The notes below the pieces were generated by a model. It was not told the DNA's origin, made no database searches, and was given only the letters and a program-made list of their open reading frames with translations. The position numbers were made by a program, and so were the translations under genes. 64,000 nucleotides of DNA from Paenibacillus sp. E222 (GTDB lineage Bacteria > Bacillota > Bacilli > Paenibacillales > Paenibacillaceae), in the NCBI RefSeq assembly GCF_013401555.1, contig NZ_CP058552.1, forward strand, positions 3,162,001-3,226,000, read 5' to 3'. Shown here one piece after another: positions 1 to 7,650 of the stretch (position 1 is the first letter of the stretch; the number at the start of each line of letters is the position of its first letter).

Positions 1-338
1 GCTAGAATGAGTTAGACTCGTAAAATGAATTCAAATATTCAAAATGATTCCCATAATTTACGTCTATTATATAGGATTGCACAGGGACAAGCCATGATAG
101 GTTTACAATGTCACCAAGATGCAGAAGGATCACCTCGATGTTAAACAACAAATAACCCTTCATCTGTGGGATTACTTACAGGGAATGAACAGAGCCGCAC
201 ACAACTATCGGTTATCCTACAAAAGCCTGCTCGTTTGCTGATTGAAAGAGCTTTCATTTCATCCGTATACTAAAGGTGTCAACAAGGTCGGATGTGTCTT
301 ATAGAACATCCATCTTCATTTGGAAAGGATGATTGGAC
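1..338. other. Intergenic region, no gene recognised
   Basis: Left edge of the window up to the first dehydrogenase gene. It is AT-rich. One 40-codon open frame (119-241, +) has no ribosome binding site and no recognisable family, so I do not call it a gene. The last 20 bases hold the ribosome binding site of the dehydrogenase. I see no clear terminator or RNA gene. Confidence 0.5.
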
Positions 339-1109
339 ATGGGAAGATTAACTGGAAAAGTTGCAATTATAACCGGTGCCGCGAGTGGTATGGGATTGGC
401 TGGGGCTCAATTGTTTGCCAGAGAAGGAGCGAAGGTAGTTGCTACCGATGTAGCGATTGACGCTTTGCAGGAGCAAGTGAAACAGATCGAAGCTGACGGC
501 GGCGAAGCGATTGCAGTAAAGCTGGATGTATCCAGTCCGGAATCATGGAATGCAGTTGTGGAAGAAACCATCGCAAACTATGGAAAAATTGATATTCTGG
601 TCAACAATGCCGGCATTCACATCGCCAAAGGCATTCTGGAAGCAGAATTGGAAGATTGGGACAAGGTCATGTCCATTAACGGTACAGGTGTATGGCTGGG
701 AATGAAGGCGGTTATCCCTTATATGCAGCAAAATGGACAAGGCTCCATCGTAAATACGTCCTCCATCGCTGCCATCATTGGCGGAATCGCCGATGCCCAG
801 GGCGCAGCATACAGTGCTTCCAAGGGATCTGTGCGTTCACTGACCAAACATGGTGCACAATGGTTCGCCAAAGATAACATTCGTGTGAACTCTGTACATC
901 CAGGGGCTGTGTTTACCGGCATGGTGGAAAAAGCGGGCATCAAGTCCCAAGTGGAGATGGGAGAGCATTACAAAAATCTCGCCCCACTGCCTCCGCATGC
1001 TGGAGAGTCCATGGATATCGCCTATGCCTACTTGTTCTTAGCTTCTGATGAATCCAAATTTATCACAGGTGTGGAGCTGCCAGTGGATGGTGGCTGGATC
1101 AGCAACTAA
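339..1109 (+). CDS. Short-chain dehydrogenase/reductase (SDR)
   Basis: A 256-residue classical SDR, a cytoplasmic NAD(P)-dependent oxidoreductase. The cofactor motif TGAASGMG lies at residues 12-19, NNAG near residue 90, the catalytic Ser in NTSS, and an intact YSASK motif near residue 158. The C-terminus PVDGGW is typical of 3-oxoacyl-ACP reductase or hydroxysteroid-dehydrogenase-like members. The ATG at 339 is preferred over the in-frame TTG at 333 because GGAAAGGAT at 322-330 is correctly spaced only for the ATG. It converges with the TetR gene at 1149-1805. The substrate cannot be read from the sequence. Confidence 0.9.
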   Translation: MGRLTGKVAIITGAASGMGLAGAQLFAREGAKVVATDVAIDALQEQVKQIEADGGEAIAVKLDVSSPESWNAVVEETIANYGKIDILVNNAGIHIAKGILEAELEDWDKVMSINGTGVWLGMKAVIPYMQQNGQGSIVNTSSIAAIIGGIADAQGAAYSASKGSVRSLTKHGAQWFAKDNIRVNSVHPGAVFTGMVEKAGIKSQVEMGEHYKNLAPLPPHAGESMDIAYAYLFLASDESKFITGVELPVDGGWISN

Positions 1110-1148
1110 TAGCAAAGTGATCGAAGCATTCAAAGAGGTACTGGTTTC

Positions 1149-1805
1149 TCAGTTGTCATGAGAGGCGGTGCCTCTTTCCATTTCATCCAATGATGGATTC
1201 AAATTCGAACGGTAAACTTCATTGGAGCGATTCATGCGTGTAAATTCCAGCAGCTGCTCCGCCATATAGGAGGCACTGTATTTGAAGTTGCTTTGCACCC
1301 ATCCTGTAATTAAACCAAGAACTGCATTGGCCTGGTAACAGGCAAGAAGCTCCTTGTTCACTCGGGGGTCTGGCGACATATCGGTTACATCCTCCAGATA
1401 CAGAGTTTTGAGCGTTTCATAGAGTGTATCCCGAAAACCTGAAAGCATGTTTGTGTTAACCAGCAAGGCATAGAAGGTGGCATGGCCAAGAACATGGTCG
1501 AAAATTTTGATAGCTGAAGCGTTCAGGTCCATGATTCCGAAATCCCGGTAGTGCTGGTAAGGGGCACGGTAGGCGAAGATCAGATCTGCCATCACGTCTT
1601 TCAAAATTTCGTTGAGTAAGTCTTCTCTATATACATAATGTTTGTAAAAGGTACTGCGGTTCACATCGGCCAATTTCACGATATCGGTGATGGTAATACT
1701 CTCGAACGGCTTACGCGACATCCATTCTAACAATGAGGCTTTCAGGGCCTGTTTGGATCTGTGGACTCTGCGATCCATGTCGGGTATAGATAGGGATTTA
1801 TGCAT
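1149..1805 (-). CDS. TetR/AcrR family transcriptional regulator
   Basis: A 218-residue DNA-binding regulator. The N-terminal helix-turn-helix reads ITITDIVKLADVNRSTFYKH, the standard TetR recognition helix, followed by a helical ligand-binding domain typical of the TetR_C group that resembles dihydroxyacetone-kinase regulators. The start is the ATG at 1805: AAAGGAGG lies 9 bases upstream, while the upstream in-frame starts overlap that site or lack one. It converges with the SDR and is divergent from the CueP-like gene. Its target cannot be deduced. A short hairpin (AGAGGC/GCCTCT, 1161-1175) lies in its 3' end and might also terminate the convergent SDR transcript. Confidence 0.85.
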   Translation of the reverse strand: MHKSLSIPDMDRRVHRSKQALKASLLEWMSRKPFESITITDIVKLADVNRSTFYKHYVYREDLLNEILKDVMADLIFAYRAPYQHYRDFGIMDLNASAIKIFDHVLGHATFYALLVNTNMLSGFRDTLYETLKTLYLEDVTDMSPDPRVNKELLACYQANAVLGLITGWVQSNFKYSASYMAEQLLEFTRMNRSNEVYRSNLNPSLDEMERGTASHDN

Positions 1806-1961
1806 TATACACATCCTCCTTTGCTGATCAATGATACATCTAACATGATGCGAAAGAAGCATACAAATATGTGAATAAATGGTGAATTACATGCGCTTTC
1901 AGTCCATGATGGTTCGTTCTACATTATAATAAACCAAAACGGACGAGGAGATGAACTCCAG

Positions 1962-2504
1962 TTGAAAAAACAAATGTGGATCATTACCGGCTTTGTAGTT
2001 GTAATTGTGTTGGGGGCCTATCTGATAGCAAACCTTGTGGGGAAAGAAGAAGCAGATAAGGCGGAAGCGCCCAATATCAAGAAAATAGTAGAAGATATCA
2101 GTACAGGCAAGGAGACACCGGAATCGGCCTCCATTAATGCCACCCAGTTAATCGTCACGGATAAAGGTAACCAAACGACAACCTACGACTTGCCTCAAAA
2201 TGAATTTTTCCTTTCCATTGCACCCTATGTGGAACAGACTCATCCTTGTGCAATTCATAGCCTAACCGGATGTCAGGGCGAAATGAAAAATAAGAAGTTC
2301 ATTGTGACGATTCATGATTCCGAAGGGAATACGCTCATGAAGGATGCTGAGATGAAGGCCGGCTCCAACGGTTTTATGGATTTTTGGCTAGCCAGAGATA
2401 AATCATACCTCATTCGTGTGGTGCATGATGGAAAGGTTGCAGAGACACAGCTATCTACCTATGAAGAAGATAATACGTGCATCACAACGATGCAGTTGAG
2501 TTAA
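1962..2504 (+). CDS. cueP: CueP-like copper-binding protein
   Basis: A 180-residue protein with one N-terminal membrane segment or uncleaved signal (residues 5-25), so it should act outside the membrane. The C-terminal half matches the CueP family: a THPC..HSLTGC block with Cys96 and Cys104, a GFMDFWLARDK block, and a terminal TCITTMQLS with Cys173. CueP of Salmonella is a periplasmic copper-binding protein, and three conserved cysteines are a family hallmark. The start is TTG at 1962, with GACGAGGAG ending at 1950; the ATG at 1951 runs straight into a stop. It stands alone between divergent TetR and the iron operon. Copper binding is inferred from the family. Confidence 0.8.
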   Translation: MKKQMWIITGFVVVIVLGAYLIANLVGKEEADKAEAPNIKKIVEDISTGKETPESASINATQLIVTDKGNQTTTYDLPQNEFFLSIAPYVEQTHPCAIHSLTGCQGEMKNKKFIVTIHDSEGNTLMKDAEMKAGSNGFMDFWLARDKSYLIRVVHDGKVAETQLSTYEEDNTCITTMQLS

Positions 2505-2553
2505 AACGTCGTACGGTGCATTCTATCATCTTTTCAAAACTTTCGATGTGATC

Positions 2554-2592
2554 CAGACCCGCCTTGAATTGCGGGTTCTTTCATTTTTTCCT
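2554..2592 (+). terminator. Rho-independent terminator after the CueP-like gene
   Basis: Inverted repeat ACCCGC (2557-2562) and GCGGGT (2571-2576), followed by a T-rich tract. Confidence 0.7.
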
Positions 2593-2646
2593 GTTCATGC
2601 GATGACAGGGAAGGTTTTGAACATGAAAAATAATAACTCTTTTGAA

Positions 2647-2703
2647 TTGACAAAATCGCAATTCTACTGGATAATCCATTAGTGATAATGATAATTGTTA
2701 TCA
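2647..2703 (+). promoter_or_regulatory. Promoter with overlapping Fur box
   Basis: TTGACA at 2647-2652 and GATAAT at 2670-2675 have a 17-base spacer. Just downstream, where transcription should begin, lies GATAATGATAATTGTTATC (2684-2702). It matches 17 of 19 positions of the classical Fur box and is flanked by TGATAA/TTATCA arms (2683-2703). Iron-dependent repression of the downstream iron-transport genes is inferred. Confidence 0.85.
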
Positions 2704-2736
2704 TATAAATACATATAAATAGGGGAGAAAAGAGAT

Positions 2737-3738
2737 ATGAAAAAAGGATTAAAAGGACTTTTGATCATGCTGACGTTTGTGCTAGTCCTGGCAGGATGCG
2801 GTAAAGCCAATACTACTACAGATGCAAGTAAGGATGCTGATTCCGGTAGTGCTCCGGCAGAAGAGACAGCAGGTCCTGTGACGGTGAAGCATAAACGCGG
2901 AGAGCTGACGCTGGACAAGCCTGCAGAGCGAGTGGTTACGTTGGAATGGACATACACCGAAGATGTGGTTGCATTGGGCGTTCAACCAGTTGGTAATGCA
3001 GATAACGCCAATTACAAAGTATATGTATCATCCGAAGCAGGGCTGGATGACAGTGTAACGGATATTGGAACTCGGAGTGAGCCGAATCTGGAAGCCATCG
3101 CTGCATTGAAGCCGGATCTCATTATTGCCAATGCAGACAATAATAATGCGGTTTACGATCAGCTTAATGCAATTGCACCAACGATCGAATACGACCCGTA
3201 TGATGGCGATGGCTATAATTATGACAAAATGACAGAGATCTTTAATAACATCGCAACTGCCCTTGGTAAAGAGGACAAAGCGAAGCAAGTACTAGATGAA
3301 CTGGATCAGCATTATGCAGAAGCCAAAGAAAAACTGGCTGCTGCAGGTAAAGATAATTTCCACTTTGCTCTGACACAGGCATTCACGTATCAAAATGCGG
3401 CCAGTCTGCGCATGTTTACCGATAACTCGGTCGTGATTGGAACGTTGAACAAGATTGGTTTGGTTAACGATTGGCAGCCGGAAAAATTAGAAGGTTATGG
3501 TTTCTCTACAGTGGGGATTGAATCCTTATCTGATGTACAGGATAGTAACTTCATTTATATTACACAGCCAGACGATGATGTTTTTGGCACAGCAATGAAA
3601 GATAATTCGGTGTGGAACGGACTCAACTTTGTCAAGGAAAAACGCACATATCAACTGGATAGCACGACATGGACATTTGGTGGACCCATTTCCTCCAAAG
3701 CGTTGGTTGATGGCGTTGTTGAGGCGATTACCAAATGA
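2737..3738 (+). CDS. Iron-siderophore ABC transporter substrate-binding lipoprotein
   Basis: A 333-residue FecB/FhuD/BtuF-class binding protein. Residues 1-20 are a lipoprotein signal ending in the lipobox LAGC, so the mature protein is anchored to the outer face of the membrane. The periplasmic-binding-protein-2 fold is suggested by ERVVTLEWTYTEDVVALGV, EPNLEAIAALKPDLII and a C-terminal SSKALVDGVVEAI segment. The start has AGGGGAGA upstream. The stop codon overlaps the next start (ATGA at 3735-3738), so it is translationally coupled to the permease. A Fur box precedes it. Ferric-siderophore uptake is inferred; the particular siderophore is unknown. Confidence 0.9.
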   Translation: MKKGLKGLLIMLTFVLVLAGCGKANTTTDASKDADSGSAPAEETAGPVTVKHKRGELTLDKPAERVVTLEWTYTEDVVALGVQPVGNADNANYKVYVSSEAGLDDSVTDIGTRSEPNLEAIAALKPDLIIANADNNNAVYDQLNAIAPTIEYDPYDGDGYNYDKMTEIFNNIATALGKEDKAKQVLDELDQHYAEAKEKLAAAGKDNFHFALTQAFTYQNAASLRMFTDNSVVIGTLNKIGLVNDWQPEKLEGYGFSTVGIESLSDVQDSNFIYITQPDDDVFGTAMKDNSVWNGLNFVKEKRTYQLDSTTWTFGGPISSKALVDGVVEAITK

Positions 3739-5783
3739 GTTCGGTTCAGGCAACTAGGCCAGCAATGAACTGGCGTACAATAAGCATATATGGGGGCGGT
3801 CTATCCGCTCTCATCGTGCTTTTTTTTGTAAGCCTTTGTTATGGTGAAGCAGCCATTTCATTACACACCGTTTGGGACGCACTTACTGGCAGACAGAATA
3901 CTTTAGAGCACAATATGATTTGGGATTTGCGTATGCCACGTACGGTTATTGGTATTATTGCAGGAGGGGCTTTGGCTGTAGCGGGAGCGCTGTTACAGAC
4001 GATTACTCGAAATCCGCTCGCTGCATCAGACACGCTGGGCATTAATGCAGGAGCGTACTTTATCGTGGTGCTGGGAACCATTCTTTTTCCGGGCTTGCTC
4101 GGTCAGTCACCTTTTCTATTTGCAGCTCTTGGTGGTCTGGTGGCAGCATTCGCAGCTTATTTCATGGGTGGCGGACGAAGATCCAGCCCGGTACGACTTG
4201 CATTGTCCGGTATGATTGTGTCTATGGTGCTTGGTTCATTTACAAGCGCACTGCATATTTTTTTCTCCATGGAAACGCAGGGGCTGTTTCTTTGGGGTTC
4301 AGGAACACTCGTCCAGAATGACTGGAGTGGCGTAGCTTATGCATGGCCATGGGTGATTGGTATTACTATTCTCGCGCTAATCTTGTCCAGACAGTGGGAT
4401 ATGCTGGAGCTGGATGAATCAACGGCGTCCTCATTGGGACAAAAGGTTGGACTCGCTCGTGCCGGTGGTTTGATTATCGCGGTATTGCTGGCTGCGGTGA
4501 TTGTCAGTGTAATCGGGCCAATTGGCTTCGTGGGACTAGTGGCACCACATTTAGTCCGATTGAGTGGAGTACGCTCCAATCGGTTAGTGCTGCCCGGTGT
4601 TTTTATATGGGGAGCGGCTCTCCTGGTTGGTGCGGACGTACTCGCCAAGATGGTGCATAACTCCAGCATGGAGCTGCCGACAGGTGCTGTAATGGCGATT
4701 ATTGGTGCACCGTGGCTGATCTGGCTTGTACTCACACGCATGAAGGCAGCGAACGGGTCGGGCATGTCCACTTCAATGAGCACAGGAACACCTTCACGTC
4801 GCTTTGCATTCGGCCCAGTGGCTGTCATATTTTCGGTCATCACTGTAGTGCTGATCTTGCTAAGTACCATGTTTGGCGGTATGCGAATTCCGCTGGCTGA
4901 TCTGTTACCAAGTCTATTCCAATCAGATGGACTATTCTCTGCGTTGGTTCAACTTCGAATTCCGCGTACGCTAGTTGCCGCAGGTGCAGGGGCTGCACTG
5001 GCGATCAGCGGTGTGCTCATTCAGATGGCGGTACGTAATCCGCTGGCGGATGCCTCAATTGTTGGGGTATCCTCTGGTGCAGGGCTTGGAGCAATGATGG
5101 TCATCATTTTGTTCCCGGGTCTTCCTATGTATTTGCTGCCGATCGCGGCAATCATCGGTGCAGCCATCGCCGCAGTAGTTGTTTTCTCCCTCTCTTGGAA
5201 AAAAGGGCTGAACCCATCTGCGGTTGTGCTGCTGGGAATTGCGATGTCTGCCATTGCAGGAGCAGGAATTCAGATTCTGATTGTCCGTGGTGCGGTATAC
5301 GGTAGTAGTGGATACATCTGGCTAACAGGGAGTACCTATGCCCGGACCTGGGATCAGGTTAAAATTATCGGCCTGTTTTTAATTATTCTGGTTCCGGTAG
5401 CCTGGTGGTTGGCTCGCAGATTTGAATTGTTGGTATTCGACGACAATAGCGCATCAGGACTTGGACTGAGCGTGCGGCGAACACGATTACTAGCAATGAC
5501 GACAGGGGTGTTACTAGCAGCAGGGGCTGTTGCCTGTGTAGGGACTGTCGGCTTTATCGGTCTTATTGCACCCCATATGGTTCGCTTGCTCACGGGACAC
5601 AAATTAAGACGATCGATGTTTTTATCCGCATTGGCGGGGGCTGTCATGCTGGTGCTGGCCGATACGATCGGGAGAACTGTCATGGCGCCAACAGAGATTC
5701 CATCCGGAATACTCATTGCGATCATTGGCACACCGTATTTCCTGTATCTGATGTATCGTTCCAACTTGCGCAAGTCAATATAA
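3735..5783 (+). CDS. Fused double FecCD-type iron-siderophore permease (FhuB-like)
   Basis: A 682-residue integral membrane protein made of two consecutive FecCD permease domains (about residues 15-335 and 350-680). Each half carries the family signatures: LRMPRTVIG..AGGALAVAGALLQ and LRIPRTLVAAGAGAALAISG at the start, and GPIGFVGLVAPH and GTVGFIGLIAPH near the end. This is the arrangement of E. coli FhuB (about 660 residues), where one chain forms the whole channel. It overlaps the binding-protein gene by four bases. No ATP-binding subunit follows, so it must borrow an ATPase encoded elsewhere. Expression should follow the upstream Fur box. Confidence 0.9.
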   Translation: MSSVQATRPAMNWRTISIYGGGLSALIVLFFVSLCYGEAAISLHTVWDALTGRQNTLEHNMIWDLRMPRTVIGIIAGGALAVAGALLQTITRNPLAASDTLGINAGAYFIVVLGTILFPGLLGQSPFLFAALGGLVAAFAAYFMGGGRRSSPVRLALSGMIVSMVLGSFTSALHIFFSMETQGLFLWGSGTLVQNDWSGVAYAWPWVIGITILALILSRQWDMLELDESTASSLGQKVGLARAGGLIIAVLLAAVIVSVIGPIGFVGLVAPHLVRLSGVRSNRLVLPGVFIWGAALLVGADVLAKMVHNSSMELPTGAVMAIIGAPWLIWLVLTRMKAANGSGMSTSMSTGTPSRRFAFGPVAVIFSVITVVLILLSTMFGGMRIPLADLLPSLFQSDGLFSALVQLRIPRTLVAAGAGAALAISGVLIQMAVRNPLADASIVGVSSGAGLGAMMVIILFPGLPMYLLPIAAIIGAAIAAVVVFSLSWKKGLNPSAVVLLGIAMSAIAGAGIQILIVRGAVYGSSGYIWLTGSTYARTWDQVKIIGLFLIILVPVAWWLARRFELLVFDDNSASGLGLSVRRTRLLAMTTGVLLAAGAVACVGTVGFIGLIAPHMVRLLTGHKLRRSMFLSALAGAVMLVLADTIGRTVMAPTEIPSGILIAIIGTPYFLYLMYRSNLRKSI

Positions 5784-5797
5784 TTTTTAAATTCAGG

Positions 5798-5823
5798 AAG
5801 CCTGCCATTGAGCAGGCTTTTCA
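5798..5823 (+). terminator. Terminator of the iron operon
   Basis: Perfect 8-bp stem AAGCCTGC/GCAGGCTT (5798-5805 and 5812-5819) followed by Ts. Confidence 0.8.
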
Positions 5824-5894
5824 TTGTTTACCTGTTTGTTCCGCATGTCTGATCAAGTCAGGTATCCCCTTTTGTTACCCGGCCTAAAAATAAT

Positions 5895-5923
5895 AAAAAT
5901 CCCCCTGATCTACAGTGGGGGAT
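5895..5923 (-). terminator. Terminator of the aminotransferase gene
   Basis: Inverted repeat ATCCCCC/GGGGGAT (5899-5923). On the minus strand it is followed by a T-rich tract, so it should end the transcript of the aminotransferase gene. Confidence 0.7.
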
Positions 5924-5948
5924 ATCTCTGACAAGTAACGCAGAACTC

Positions 5949-7136
5949 TTATTGTGGTATAACGGAGTTGTTTTTCAGCATTCCACTGTTATCTACCGAT
6001 AGGATCGCTTGCTGCAACGTTTCTTTATCCTGAACCAAAGCGAATCTCACATATCCTTCACCGGAAGGGCCGAAGGCACTTCCTGGCGTTACGATTACAC
6101 CCGCTTGTGTAACCAAATCCATGGCAAACTGTTCTGAGGTATCGTAGTGGTCTGGAATCCGACTCCAGATGAACATGGTGGCTTCGGATTTGGCGATATG
6201 CCAACCGAGGTTGGTGAATCCTTCGCACAGGACATCTCTGCGCTCCTCGTAGATATCTCTAACCCGCTCAACTTCACTCTGATCCCCTGTGATTGCAGCA
6301 ATGGCTGCCTTTTGAATCGGAAGAAACATGCCGTAATCCATGTTGGATTTCAGCTTTTTAAGCACAGATACCACATCCGGGTTCCCCACACAAAAGCCGA
6401 TCCGTGCCCCGGCCAATCCATAGGTTTTGGATAACGAGTTGAATTCAATACCAACATCCATCGCGCCGGGATAAGCTAGGAAACTTCCGCACGTTTTCCC
6501 ATCGAACACCAGCTCGCTGTAGGCATTGTCATGGAGAACGATAATGTCATATTTCTTGGCAAACTCAATCAGATCCAGATAGAACTGATCGGGTGCCATC
6601 GCTGTCGTCGGATTGTTCGGATAGGATACAAGCATGAATTTTGCTTTGCGCGCAACCGCTTCAGGAATGTCCTGGAGTTGAATAACATACCCGTGTTCTT
6701 CTTTTTGGGGCATATAATACAGCTCGGCTCCTGCCAGTAGAGGTCCATCAGCAAAGACCGGATAACAAGGATCGGGTACAAGGACCAGATCTCCTTCATC
6801 AACAATCGCCAACGAAATGTGGGCAAGGCCTTCCTGTGATCCAAGCAAGGAGCAAATTTGGGTTTTCGGGTTCAGTTCAACATGGTAACGCCGCTTGTAC
6901 CATTCACTGACTGCCTGCAGCAATTCGCTCTGATCATTTACAGCATATGTATAGTTTGAAGCATCTGCTGCTGCCTCGCATAAAGCCGTCATGATATGTT
7001 GGGCCGGGGGAATATTGGGTGTACCTACACTTAGATCAATGACAGGTTCTCCATTCTCCAGTCGTTGCCTCTTGATCTCCAGCAAACGGGTGAATATCCC
7101 TTCACTGAAATGTTCCATACGTTTAGCAAACTTCAT
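5949..7136 (-). CDS. Class I/II PLP-dependent aminotransferase
   Basis: A 395-residue fold-type I aminotransferase, cytoplasmic. The PLP lysine lies in SLSKTYGLAGARIGF, the pyridine-ring Asp/Tyr region in LHDNAYSELVF, and YPNNPT is the conserved substrate/cofactor loop. The N-terminus and FALVQDKETL C-terminus resemble LL-diaminopimelate aminotransferase-like and AspC/PatA-like proteins of Bacillales, so the substrate is undecided. The start at 7136 has GGGAG upstream. It is a single-gene unit with its own terminator and faces away from the arabinoxylan genes. Confidence 0.85.
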   Translation of the reverse strand: MKFAKRMEHFSEGIFTRLLEIKRQRLENGEPVIDLSVGTPNIPPAQHIMTALCEAAADASNYTYAVNDQSELLQAVSEWYKRRYHVELNPKTQICSLLGSQEGLAHISLAIVDEGDLVLVPDPCYPVFADGPLLAGAELYYMPQKEEHGYVIQLQDIPEAVARKAKFMLVSYPNNPTTAMAPDQFYLDLIEFAKKYDIIVLHDNAYSELVFDGKTCGSFLAYPGAMDVGIEFNSLSKTYGLAGARIGFCVGNPDVVSVLKKLKSNMDYGMFLPIQKAAIAAITGDQSEVERVRDIYEERRDVLCEGFTNLGWHIAKSEATMFIWSRIPDHYDTSEQFAMDLVTQAGVIVTPGSAFGPSGEGYVRFALVQDKETLQQAILSVDNSGMLKNNSVIPQ

Positions 7137-7319
7137 GATTACACAGCTCCCATAACTGATTCTGTCTTTCTATTCTCACTATTTCTATCATAAATGGAGA
7201 AAGGTCAAATGAGAAGAGAGGCAGATGATCTTCATGCACCGCACTTCCAAACGTTGAAGATAAAGCTTAGAAAATAGTTGTATTTTGAATATAGTATGTT
7301 ATGATATCTCTAATTAAAG

Positions 7320-7347
7320 AATTATTTTCTATATATAGAAAATAATT
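7320..7347. promoter_or_regulatory. Perfect 28-bp palindrome, candidate operator
   Basis: Positions 7320-7333 (AATTATTTTCTATA) are followed immediately by their exact reverse complement at 7334-7347. A perfect 14-bp half-site repeat with no spacer is unusual. It could be an operator for a dimeric regulator of the xylan genes or an RNA hairpin. No adjacent regulator gene identifies the binder. Confidence 0.5.
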
Positions 7348-7405
7348 ACATTAAAACAACACTCTGTATCAAATCCGCTAAAAGCGTTTTTTTATTCCAT
7401 CATAT

Positions 7406-7419
7406 TGAAAGCGTTTGCA
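7406..7419 (+). promoter_or_regulatory. Catabolite response element (cre)-like site
   Basis: TGAAAGCGTTTGCA fits the CcpA cre pattern TGWAANCGNTNWCA at all but one fixed position. Its position about 230 bp upstream of xynD fits carbon catabolite repression of a polysaccharide-degrading gene. CcpA control is inferred. Confidence 0.55.
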
Positions 7420-7650
7420 TTGAACAACCGGAGTAATTATATAACTTGCTGTGATTTCATTCTCCGGTCTTCAGATTTATTCAAGGGTTATTGTCTGAGC
7501 CATGATGAACCTTGCAGAACCGGTTGAGAGAGGCTCGACTTAAACCATATATGCTAACGTTTTTCCAGGAGGCACTCTGCGAGAAGGGAGGTGAGCGATC
7601 AAGGATTCACGTCTTTAAAACAAATTCAATTCAAATTGGAGGGGAAATGA

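Larger units (their letters stand above)
7137..7650. other. 514-bp regulatory region upstream of the GH43 genes
   Basis: Very AT-rich stretch between the divergent aminotransferase and xynD. It holds a perfect 28-bp palindrome (7320-7347) and a cre-like site (7406-7419), listed separately. An open frame at 7512-7700 overlaps the xynD start and has no family features. The rest is a probable long leader for xynD. Confidence 0.6.

Noticed and set aside
119..241. Forty-codon open frame at the left edge
   Set aside because: No ribosome binding site, no recognisable family and no supporting context.
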